From contig JAKAAU010000089.1 in the NCBI GenBank assembly GCA_021802165.1, positions 1 through 6,655 on the forward strand: 6,655 bases of DNA, read 5' to 3'. Position 1 is the stretch's first letter. Each line of letters opens with the position of its first letter. This document shows positions 1 to 5,827 of the stretch, piece by piece. Under the pieces are notes generated by a model. That model did no database searches. It was not told where the DNA came from and was given only the letters and a program-made list of their open reading frames with translations. The DNA is from Thermoplasmata archaeon. GTDB taxonomy: Archaea > Thermoplasmatota > Thermoplasmata > Thermoplasmatales > Thermoplasmataceae. The translations under genes and the position numbers were made by a program.

Positions 1-36
1 CTGAAAATTTTCATTATCTTTTTTGTTATCAGCCAT
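1..36 (-). CDS. N-terminal start of an unidentified gene (partial)
   Basis: Reading the minus strand from the ATG at 36-34 gives MADNKKDNENFQ before the window ends. The peptide is hydrophilic and too short to assign to a family. A Shine-Dalgarno-like AGGATGG (plus-strand 41-47) sits four bases before the ATG, and a strong TATA box lies about 45 bases upstream, so this looks like a separately transcribed gene and not a continuation of the MCM-DUF424 unit. A competing ATG seven bases upstream, in another frame, is also open to the window edge, but the Shine-Dalgarno overlaps that codon, which favours the start given here. Confidence 0.45.
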   Translation of the reverse strand, partial: MADNKKDNENFQ

Positions 37-77
37 ATTACCATCCTGTTAAATGTAAGTTATTCCCTATTATTTAA

Positions 78-89
78 CTATATATATCC
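78..89 (-). promoter_or_regulatory. TATA box for the partial gene at the left edge
   Basis: On the minus strand this reads GGATATATATAG, preceded by purine-rich AAA that could act as a BRE (TFB contact). Transcription would be expected to start about 25 bases downstream, near 58, leaving a leader of roughly 20 bases that carries the AGGATGG ribosome site. It lies downstream of the DUF424 stop codon, so it appears to start a new transcription unit. Confidence 0.5.
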
Positions 90-126
90 TTTACCATTAT
101 ATTCAGGAGCCCTGTGCACAATAGCA

Positions 127-429
127 TTACACAATTTTTGCAAGCTGTGCATGTGGAACCCCGGCAATTTTTATTATGTTATCCTTTTCAATATAATTTG
201 CATCAATAGCTGCATTTACCACATGTTCACCTACAAGGTTTGCTATGGTGCATATATCAAGGGAGGAAAGAAATGTCTCCTCTGATACTTTCATTTCTCC
301 ATAAAACTCCGGCTTAATTTTCAGATGAAGCTTTCCCTCCCGTAGGTCTTTATTGATAAGCTCACTATCAGCGGCGGCCAGCATGACCTCCCCGTTTATA
401 TTGAGTATTTTCATATTTATATTATTCAC
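127..429 (-). CDS. DUF424 family protein (COG2412 type), function unknown
   Basis: This is a small archaeal protein of 100 residues, a normal length for the DUF424 family. Recognisable family blocks are the N-terminal strand with DSELINKDLREGKL (about 21-34), EFYGEM (41-46), the helix TIANLVGEHVVNAAI (61-75) and the C-terminal GVPHAQ (90-95). No catalytic role is established for the family. The GTG start at 429-427 directly follows the MCM stop codon (TGA at 432-430), and the MCM tail contains GTGATC, which matches the archaeal anti-Shine-Dalgarno, three bases before that GTG. This supports the GTG start and translational coupling to MCM. An in-frame ATG at 414-412 would give a 95-residue protein beginning MKILNINGEV, which also fits the family. 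The position next to the replicative helicase hints at an information-processing role, but that is inference only. Confidence 0.85.
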   Translation of the reverse strand: MNNINMKILNINGEVMLAAADSELINKDLREGKLHLKIKPEFYGEMKVSEETFLSSLDICTIANLVGEHVVNAAIDANYIEKDNIIKIAGVPHAQLAKIV

Positions 430-2523
430 TCAGATCACATCTACCCTTTTATTTGAAGGCTCATAGATAAACCCATCACTTTTTAGCCTTGCCAGGTCTG
501 TTTCAGCCCGTTCCCTGCTGATTCCTTTTTGCTTTAACATCTCTATTACTGTTTCAATTTCCGGTGCCTTTTTCTGATCCCCACTGTTTTCTTTAGCTTC
601 CTTAATCACGGACAGAATTACTTCAAGTTCGGTCCTCTGTTTTGTACTTATTCCTGTGTTAAGTATATCAATATCCACCTGACCGTTCATAGCCGATACT
701 TCCTTAAGGTAGTAATCAACAACTCCCTTGGCAAGCAGTGCATCTTCAACGGTGATAATAGGTGAGAGCCTTGCCTTTGCCGCTGCCTCTGCAAGCCTTA
801 TTGTTGATTCAAGCTGCCTTGCGGTGATGGGCACAGAGTCTATGCCACTTGCACGGGTTTTTACATACTCTTCCTTCAATATGCTTATGGCTTCATCACT
901 CAACCTTGGGAACACTCTATTTTTGGCATATGACACATATTTTCTTATCAGGTCTTTGTCCAGTTCTGCTATGAAATTCTCCTCATCAGGTATATCGATC
1001 TCAAGATTGTTGTTTTCCAGACTCCTGTATATCTCTCCGAGCCGGTTAGTTTTAAGTACATGTTCTGCCAGTTTGTCATCTATTTCCCTGTTAGGCGTAT
1101 CGATTAATTTAAAAATTATATCAAACCTGGAAAGCAAGGGTGGTGGGAATTCTGTCTGTTCAGCTATGGTTTTCATGGGGTCATACCTTCCAAATCTGGG
1201 ATTGGCAGCCGCAAGTATAGAGCATCTTGATTTAAGGGTAGCCATTATGCCTGCCTTTGATATGGTAACAGATTGCTGCTCCATGGCTTCATGCATAGAT
1301 GCAGTATCGTTTTTATCCATTTTGTCAAGTTCGTCTATTGCCGCGAAACCGTTATCTGCAAGAACAAGGGCACCTGCCTCAAGCGTCCATCTGCCCTCAC
1401 CAAAATCATCCCTTACTGCAGCTGCTGTCAATCCTGCTGCACTTGAACCTTTCCCGAAAGCAAATACACTTCTCGGTGAGATGAAAGTCATATACCTTAA
1501 AAGCTGTGATTTGGCGGTACCCGGGTCTCCTATCATGAGTATATGTATATCCCCCCTTATATGAGTTCCATCTTTCATTACCTTCCTGACGCCACCAAAA
1601 AGCTGTAATACAAGTGATTTTTTAATAACGTCTAAACCGTATATTGATGGTGCTATAGATTTTGCCAGCCGGTCTATGATGTTTGGCTCCCTTGCCAGTT
1701 CCTTTATCTTTTTTTCATCCTCGTCGTTTATTTTAATTTCTTCGAAATCTCTGGTTTCCTTCTTGAAATTATTTACATTTAAATATATATTATATTCAGT
1801 CAGCATTGTATTTCCAATATGTTTTTCATCTGCCTTCAGTATTCCATATACGGTTACCCTGTCACCGGGGTATATCTTTCCAGTAATGTCATCCTCTATT
1901 ATCAGTGTAATCCTCTGTGGCTGTGAAGTGCTATCTATTGTATCCGGATTTTCCTGTATCTCAAGTTTCTGTGTATCAACAAATTCTGATTCCTCTGGGA
2001 TAAGCTTTAGCTTTCCCTTGTTCCATCCGCATGCCTGGCATGCTGTAGGCTCAAAAAGTTTCTGTATGTCTTCCGGGACTATGGTAAGTTCGCCACATGC
2101 GGGGCATTTGAATGCTGCATTCTGGAGCCTTGGCAATACCTCTGTATTTTTCCTTATTATTCCGTTGATTGAGATATATGAATTTACATTGCTGCTCCTT
2201 ACATTGCGTATATCATATTTTATACCAATAATTTCAGGGACATTTACCAATCTGATATTTATCCTCCTGACCTTATTGTATGTAATTCCCAATGTTTCCT
2301 TTATATAAAATTCTCCAATTGTAAGATAATAATATGGGTCCTTCATCAGCCCTTCAATAAAATCGGTGCTATAGCCTGATAAATCGTTATATGAAATGTA
2401 TAGTGATTTTATATCCGGATAGTCGCTTCTGAGTTTGTTAATCTGATCATTATAGTCATAACGGTCGAAGAAATCTATCCATTGGCGTTTAATATTGTCT
2501 GCTTCTATGTCCTGGCTAATCAT
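430..2523 (-). CDS. mcm: MCM replicative DNA helicase
   Basis: This is the hexameric ATP-driven helicase that unwinds DNA at archaeal replication forks. The 697-residue protein has the usual archaeal length and layout. The N-terminal domain carries a zinc ribbon (C140, C143, C162, C165) and an OB-fold part with the PGDRVTV stretch near 219-225. The AAA+ core follows, with Walker A GDPGTAKS (332-339, K338), the helix-2 insert around 363-385, Walker B AIDELD (395-400, D397/E398), the presensor-1 hairpin lysine K423 (ISKAGI), sensor 1 N441 (AAANPRFG), the arginine finger R466 (LLSRFD) and sensor 2 R569 (TARQLE). A winged helix closes the protein from about 625. No intein or disruption is seen, and every motif is intact. 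The ATG at 2523 begins MISQDIEADNIKRQWIDFF, a typical MCM N-terminus, and a TATA-like element lies 26 bases upstream. The gene is directly followed by, and probably coupled to, the DUF424 gene. Confidence 0.98.
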   Translation of the reverse strand: MISQDIEADNIKRQWIDFFDRYDYNDQINKLRSDYPDIKSLYISYNDLSGYSTDFIEGLMKDPYYYLTIGEFYIKETLGITYNKVRRINIRLVNVPEIIGIKYDIRNVRSSNVNSYISINGIIRKNTEVLPRLQNAAFKCPACGELTIVPEDIQKLFEPTACQACGWNKGKLKLIPEESEFVDTQKLEIQENPDTIDSTSQPQRITLIIEDDITGKIYPGDRVTVYGILKADEKHIGNTMLTEYNIYLNVNNFKKETRDFEEIKINDEDEKKIKELAREPNIIDRLAKSIAPSIYGLDVIKKSLVLQLFGGVRKVMKDGTHIRGDIHILMIGDPGTAKSQLLRYMTFISPRSVFAFGKGSSAAGLTAAAVRDDFGEGRWTLEAGALVLADNGFAAIDELDKMDKNDTASMHEAMEQQSVTISKAGIMATLKSRCSILAAANPRFGRYDPMKTIAEQTEFPPPLLSRFDIIFKLIDTPNREIDDKLAEHVLKTNRLGEIYRSLENNNLEIDIPDEENFIAELDKDLIRKYVSYAKNRVFPRLSDEAISILKEEYVKTRASGIDSVPITARQLESTIRLAEAAAKARLSPIITVEDALLAKGVVDYYLKEVSAMNGQVDIDILNTGISTKQRTELEVILSVIKEAKENSGDQKKAPEIETVIEMLKQKGISRERAETDLARLKSDGFIYEPSNKRVDVI

Positions 2524-2543
2524 GTATAATTATTATTGATAAT

Positions 2544-2554
2544 AAGTATTTAAC
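2544..2554 (-). promoter_or_regulatory. Candidate TATA box of mcm (leaderless)
   Basis: The minus strand reads GTTAAATACTT, centred about 26 bases before the A of the mcm ATG. That spacing would place the transcription start at the start codon itself, the leaderless arrangement common in Thermoplasmata. A second A/T element (TTAATAAAG, about 2557-2565) lies nearer -37. The match to a strong TATA box is modest. Confidence 0.4.
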
Positions 2555-2680
2555 ACTTTATTAAGCCTGCTGGGGGGTAACAAAATGTGTTATCCATATA
2601 CTTTTTTGCGAATTGTAAATGGCCTGGCATTTAGTGTGGCATATCATTCTGGGCGATATGTAATCATAACAGGCAAAAAG

Positions 2681-2692
2681 AAATATATATTT
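2681..2692 (+). promoter_or_regulatory. TATA box of the ferredoxin gene
   Basis: AAATATATATTT, preceded by the purine run AAAAAG (BRE-like), is a strong archaeal TATA box. The transcription start is expected near 2712, leaving a short leader before either candidate ferredoxin start (2720 or 2729). It points away from the divergent mcm promoter, about 130 bases away. Confidence 0.6.
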
Positions 2693-2719
2693 ACGCAGGT
2701 AGCATAGATATGGAAAAGG

Positions 2720-3022
2720 ATGCTGCAAATGGCAAACAACATTAATGAAAACTGCAAAACAACCGGATTGGTGATACCGTCAATAAACAGAAACAGTTGC
2801 GAAGCAAAGGGCGAATGTGTTTCTATTTGCCCATACAATGTTTTTGAATTAATACCTCTGAAGGATGAAGACAAAAAGAATATGTCACTGGTTGGAAAAT
2901 TGAAAGCCAGGGCACATGGTGGCAAACAGGCGTATGTTATTGACCCGGCACTATGCCATTCCTGCGGAGATTGTGTTAAAGCATGTCCTGAAAAAGCTAT
3001 TACGCTCATATCGATAAAATAA
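2720..3022 (+). CDS. Seven-iron-type [3Fe-4S][4Fe-4S] ferredoxin
   Basis: This is a small soluble electron carrier, expected to serve 2-oxoacid oxidoreductases and related enzymes in the cytoplasm. There are two cluster motifs. The first is C27-x5-C33-x3-C37-P, which lacks the middle cysteine of a four-iron motif and so matches the 3Fe-4S site of Sulfolobus-type ferredoxins; K30 sits where those often carry an acidic residue. The second is complete: C79-x2-C82-x2-C85-x3-C89-P. A loop of about 35 residues separates the two motifs, and NVFEL follows the first, as in the Sulfolobus/Thermoplasma group. The long N-terminal zinc-binding extension known from zinc ferredoxins is not evident. The ATG at 2720 gives 100 residues. 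The ATG at 2729 (residue 4) is equally likely, because AAAAGGA at 2714-2720 could act as its ribosome site. The gene appears monocistronic, and a T-rich stretch follows the stop (3027-3035). Cluster types are predicted from motifs only. Confidence 0.9.
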   Translation: MLQMANNINENCKTTGLVIPSINRNSCEAKGECVSICPYNVFELIPLKDEDKKNMSLVGKLKARAHGGKQAYVIDPALCHSCGDCVKACPEKAITLISIK

Positions 3023-3185
3023 TGCACTTTATTTTCTAGCTTCTATTGCAGATTGATTAGCAATTAAAATTATTTATGGATAGCTTTCAACACAGTTTAT
3101 TAATGGAATTGCATCTACGGCATGTTTGAGACCGGTGAAAACAATAAGATGGTACTAATACTTATCCGGTGAAATTCAAAAATAA

Positions 3186-3192
3186 TTTATAC
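3186..3192 (+). promoter_or_regulatory. TATA box of the tRNA-Thr gene
   Basis: TTTATAC, preceded by A-rich AAAAATAA, is centred about 26 bases before the first base of the mature tRNA. This is the expected distance for an archaeal tRNA promoter with little or no 5' leader. Confidence 0.5.
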
Positions 3193-3202
3193 ATACTAAA
3201 CA

Positions 3203-3305
3203 TTAACCTTTAATGCCGTCGTAGCTCAGCCTGGTAGAGCGCGTGCTTGGTAAGCACGAGGTCGCGGGACCGAATCCCGTCGGCGGCTTACTGCTAAAAG
3301 GTTAA
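3203..3305. repeat. 9-base inverted repeat bracketing the tRNA gene
   Basis: TTAACCTTT at 3203-3211 and its exact reverse complement AAAGGTTAA at 3297-3305 flank the tRNA gene, 3 bases before and 8 bases after it. The left arm is itself inside a small palindrome, CATTAA-CCT-TTAATG (3201-3215). The right arm lies within the candidate integrase promoter. It could be a recombinase arm or regulator site, a stem that brings the precursor tRNA ends together, or chance in AT-rich DNA. Confidence 0.4.
3215..3288 (+). tRNA. tRNA-Thr (anticodon GGT) with an abnormal T-loop
   Basis: This threonine tRNA reads ACC and ACU codons. The cloverleaf folds fully: acceptor stem GCCGTCG/CGGCGGC (3215-3221 with 3281-3287, one G-U), D stem GCTC/GAGC (3224-3227, 3237-3240), anticodon stem CGTGC/GCACG (3242-3246, 3254-3258) with loop TTGGTAA and anticodon GGT at 3249-3251, and T stem GCGGG/CCCGT (3264-3268, 3276-3280, one G-U). 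Base 3288 is a U discriminator, and CCA is not encoded. No intron is present. The T-loop reads ACCGAAT instead of the near-universal TTCGAAT, so bases 54 and 55 are A and C. C55 could pair with G18 of the D-loop (GG at 3232-3233), and A54 could pair with U60, so the fold may survive. An integrase gene starts 42 bases downstream, so this tRNA is a likely integration site. Confidence 0.93.
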
Positions 3306-3307
3306 AT
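3297..3307 (+). promoter_or_regulatory. Candidate leaderless promoter of the integrase gene
   Basis: AAAGGTTAAAT contains a weak TATA-like TTAAAT centred about 27 bases before the integrase ATG, with a purine-rich BRE-like AAAAGG in front. It resembles the mcm element (GTTAAATACTT at the same distance). There is no Shine-Dalgarno before the integrase ATG, which agrees with leaderless transcription. Read-through from the tRNA promoter is the alternative, as no terminator-like T-run separates the genes. Confidence 0.35.
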
Positions 3308-3330
3308 CCCTCTGTATCAATAGCAAAGTA

Positions 3331-4566
3331 ATGGCAATATATGGGGTAGAAAGGGATATAAAATCAGAGCATACAAGATTAGGGAAGATAAACGCAGAAG
3401 CCAGGAATGCAATATTAGATTTTGTTGATGAAGTCAAGATAACAGGCATAACAGGTTTCAGGGAATTATTCTATTTGACAAAGCTAAGGATTATTTACAA
3501 CAATCTTCAGGATAAGTTCCTTAACCCGGACAAGAGGGCAATTATAACAATGCTCCTGGACTTCAAGAAAAAATACACGGACCAGACTTTAATTGATTAT
3601 GAAAACGTGATGAAACGGTTCTACAGATGGAAATTTGGCACACTACCCGATTATATGGCAAATCTTAAAGTTAGCCGGAAGCCAAGCCATGACAAGAAGA
3701 TGGATCTTATTACCAGGGCAGATATAGATGAAATGATTAACAACTGCAACAATGCCAGGGATAAGGCAATTATCTCCATTCCATACGATTCAGGGTGCAG
3801 GATAGGGGAAATACTGGACCTGAGGATAAAAGATGTTGTTTATGATGAATACGGTGCATTATTGCATGTGCATGGAAAGACGGGAAACCGCAGTGTAAGG
3901 ATAATAGGAGATTCAATCGCTTACCTGAGGGATTACTTAAAAACCAAGGATGGCAGGGATGAATACCTTTTTACCGGCCTGCAGGGTACTACCATGCATA
4001 AGCAGCTGCAATATACTGCTATCAGAAGATTATTTATTAATGTGAGAAGGCGTGCAGGAATAGAGAAAAGGATATATCCGCATCTGTTCAGGCATACCAG
4101 GGCCTCAATGCTGGCTTCTAAAGTTCCGGAAGCACCACGTGAGAATCAAATGGGATGGGTGCATGGTAGCCAGATGACTGCAATATATGTGCATTTGTCT
4201 GGAAGGGGCCAGGATAATGCGATCCTAAAAGCCTATGGAATACATGTAGATGAGGATCGGATAATAGAGGAAAAGCCTAAGAAATGCCCGAGATGCGACC
4301 ATTTAAACGCTTCAACTGCATTATACTGCACAAATTGCTTTATGCCATTCAATGAGAAGCTGGCCCTGGAATACAAGGATAAGGAAAACAATATTGTGTC
4401 CACACTGAAAAGCTCCTCTGTTATACCTGGAATGACCAAGAGCATCCTGGAAAAAGCCCCGGAAGGATTCAAAAATAAAATGATTGAGGAAATCCTGGAA
4501 GAAATTTTAAAGGATCCGGAGCTGCTGAAGAGATTCAAAGAAGAATCCAGGAATGGTGAGAAATAA
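3331..4566 (+). CDS. Tyrosine recombinase/integrase with C-terminal zinc ribbon
   Basis: This 411-residue site-specific recombinase cuts and rejoins DNA through a phosphotyrosine intermediate. A helical N-terminal core-binding (SAM-like) domain covers about 15-110, followed by the catalytic domain at about 125-300. All catalytic positions can be placed: R157 (SGCRIGEIL), K183 (HGKTG), H251-x-x-R254 (HLFRH), W276 in the His/Trp position (GWVHGS) and the nucleophile Y286 (AIYVHLSGR). A zinc ribbon follows (C319, C322, C333, C336), then a charged helical tail rich in E and K (about 375-410). This architecture occurs in archaeal integrases of mobile elements and is longer than the chromosomal XerA resolvase, which is usually under 300 residues. 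The frame is intact from the ATG just downstream of a tRNA gene to the TAA, so it may be active. Placement beside tRNA-Thr suggests integration of an element there. The partner substrate sites are not identified. Confidence 0.92.
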   Translation: MAIYGVERDIKSEHTRLGKINAEARNAILDFVDEVKITGITGFRELFYLTKLRIIYNNLQDKFLNPDKRAIITMLLDFKKKYTDQTLIDYENVMKRFYRWKFGTLPDYMANLKVSRKPSHDKKMDLITRADIDEMINNCNNARDKAIISIPYDSGCRIGEILDLRIKDVVYDEYGALLHVHGKTGNRSVRIIGDSIAYLRDYLKTKDGRDEYLFTGLQGTTMHKQLQYTAIRRLFINVRRRAGIEKRIYPHLFRHTRASMLASKVPEAPRENQMGWVHGSQMTAIYVHLSGRGQDNAILKAYGIHVDEDRIIEEKPKKCPRCDHLNASTALYCTNCFMPFNEKLALEYKDKENNIVSTLKSSSVIPGMTKSILEKAPEGFKNKMIEEILEEILKDPELLKRFKEESRNGEK

Positions 4567-4597
4567 AAATCAATAATATTTATATAATAAAAATCTA
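4567..4597 (-). terminator. T-rich 3' end of the truncated transporter gene
   Basis: Read on the minus strand, the 44-base gap between the convergent stop codons contains two T5 runs (GATTTTTATT and TGATTTTTATT), which fits the T-rich archaeal mode of termination for the minus-strand transporter. On the plus strand the same stretch has only weak T content, so termination of the integrase transcript is less clear. Confidence 0.3.
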
Positions 4598-4610
4598 ATA
4601 TAAAACGATA

Positions 4611-5588
4611 TTAATCTATAATTATTTTCATTCTATGCCTATATAGAAATATTATAATTACTAATGAAATAATTATTAAACTGGAACCATAATATAAAAT
4701 CCCATTGAATAATCCTAACATATTATCTATAAGTCCTAGAATAATATCAGAAAATCCCATACAGAAATAAAGTATCATATAATAATTTGATAAAACATTA
4801 CCCATTCTTAATGGAGGTGCAATTGTCCTGATTCCCCTGGTAGCTCCTGTAAAGGCAAATCCGCCCCCTATTCCAATCGTGATTGTTGCTGCACTAAAAA
4901 TTAATATAGATTTAAACGGCAATGATACAATAATGAGGATAATGCCAATAATAATAGAAATTATCCCAATAGTTAAAGAATTAAATATATTAATTTTCAT
5001 TGATAAAATCTGCATTATTGAAGATATTACTAACATCAAAAATACTAATAAACCTGTTATTGCTATATTTGAAATGTTCAATAACTCTATAATATAAAAC
5101 GGTGACAAAGACAAATAAAATACGGTAATAGACCAGGCAATAGATGCTGTGGCTGCACTTAATATAAATAAATTCTTTGCTTCCATATCCAGTTTTGGAA
5201 AATGGAATTTAAAAACATTATGATTGTTATCTATTCTGAATCTATTTATTACAGGAATAATAAAAATAAAAGGAATTATAGTAATTATTAATGAGATAAT
5301 ATATACCAGTTTTAAAGGGAAAGGTAAATATTCAGCCATAAAACCGCCAAGTAATGGCCCCACCGCGATTCCTGATGATGTTGAAAAAGATGTTAGGATT
5401 GCACCTGTTTTTCCACGATAATGAAATAATAATGCACCTGCTGGACCAGATATTGCACCACTTGCTAAACCCTGCATAGCCCTTGCTAGAAATAGTTCTG
5501 GTGCATTACCTGCCAATAAAAAAGCTATGATACCAATAATCTCAAAAACAATTCCAATAATAACATACCAGTTTCCAGTATTTAACCA
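4611..5588 (-). pseudogene. MFS drug-efflux-type transporter, N-terminally truncated
   Basis: This is the remainder of a 12-helix major facilitator transporter in the cytoplasmic membrane, probably a proton-coupled drug exporter. The open frame runs for 325 codons from just after an in-frame stop (5591-5589) to the TAA at 4613-4611. Counting from base 5588, TM3 is at about 7-24. TM4 carries R36 and Q39-G40 (the R-x-x-Q-G motif), and TM5 carries the antiporter motif GIAVGPLLGG (73-82). TM6, a basic loop and six further hydrophobic helices follow to the end, so TM3-TM12 are present. TM1, TM2 and most of the TM2-TM3 motif A are missing, about 65 residues. The frame has no ATG in the first part; the first start-like codon is TTG at 5516, within or after TM3. 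The break sits right beside the mobile-element remnant. The DNA is distinctly more AT-rich than mcm or the integrase gene, which suggests a different origin. It is almost certainly non-functional as it stands. Confidence 0.82.
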
Positions 5589-5621
5589 TTATGTATGACC
5601 GTATCATATTTATTCTATGAT

Positions 5622-5631
5622 TTAATTTAGG
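5622..5631. repeat. Left copy of 10-base direct repeat TTAATTTAGG
   Basis: It is identical to the bases at 6590-6599, and the two copies bracket 958 bases that hold the hairpin segment and the transposase remnant. The length is in the range of IS4-family target duplications, but the right copy falls where the transposase frame breaks off. Microhomology used in a deletion is therefore an equally good reading. Confidence 0.45.
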
Positions 5632-5790
5632 TTCTTCCCACTTTCATGTGGGTCCCCATCAATGGGATAACAAGGAAAGCCGGTTTTTTAAGGTCAGTGG
5701 GAGTTAGCGGATGCCCAGCGAGACCAGTCTTTTATGATGAGCGATAAAACCCAATAAATGAAGCCTCTCTGCGGTCTATCATTTTTATTT
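5631..5790 (+). other. Hairpin-rich, GC-richer segment of unknown function
   Basis: This stretch stands out from its AT-rich surroundings and holds no gene. Visible structures are hairpin CCCAC-TTTCAT-GTGGG (5637-5652), hairpin CCCA-TCAA-TGGG (5655-5666) and a longer stem GGTC (5692-5695) with GACC (5722-5725) enclosing TGGG (5698-5701) with CCCA (5714-5717). It ends in a T-rich run, ATTTTTATTT (5781-5790), that could terminate an RNA. The plus frame from 5631 is open for 38 codons, stops at 5745-5747 and then continues through NPINEAS to a stop at 5823. The NEAS part is reminiscent of the C-terminal end of some TnpB proteins, so a decayed IS605-type right end (which normally holds the guide-RNA scaffold) is one possibility. 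The minus strand is also open for about 34 codons ending at 5627, so neither frame is convincing. It may instead be the leader of the IS. Confidence 0.35.
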
Positions 5791-5792
5791 AC
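5783..5792 (+). promoter_or_regulatory. Possible TATA box of the transposase gene
   Basis: TTTTATTTAC lies about 40 bases before the transposase ATG at 5828, which would give a start near 5814 and a leader of about 14 bases. A second AT element (TTAATTTATAAT, 5815-5826) touches the ATG and is too close to serve it, though it could serve an internal start. The match is weak, and the T-run may instead be a terminator. Confidence 0.25.
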
Positions 5793-5827
5793 CCATACGA
5801 AAGTGCGAAGAGCCTTAATTTATAATC

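Noticed and set aside
728..2308. Long open frames on the plus strand opposite mcm
   Set aside because: They are serine/leucine-rich mirror translations of the certain mcm gene and carry no recognisable domain.
2571..2577. G-run (TGGGGGG) upstream of mcm as part of an origin recognition box
   Set aside because: Only the G-run is present; the rest of the box and any repeated copies are missing, and there is no orc1/cdc6 gene in the window.
2644..3027. Open frame on the minus strand across the ferredoxin gene
   Set aside because: It is antisense to a ferredoxin with clear cysteine motifs and a good promoter; the cysteines and histidines in it are by-products.
3076..3129. Tiny 17-codon open frame starting MDSFQHSL between ferredoxin and tRNA
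   Set aside because: It has no ribosome site, no properly spaced promoter and no family resemblance.
3331..4566. Integrase as the chromosomal XerA resolvase
   Set aside because: The protein is too long, carries a zinc ribbon and adjoins a tRNA; no dif-like site is seen nearby.
4233..5421. Open frames antisense to the integrase tail and to the transporter remnant
   Set aside because: They are short, low-complexity shadows opposite better-supported coding sequence.
5734..5780. ATGATGA as the C box of a C/D-type guide RNA
   Set aside because: No CTGA D box lies at a suitable distance and no terminal stem is seen.
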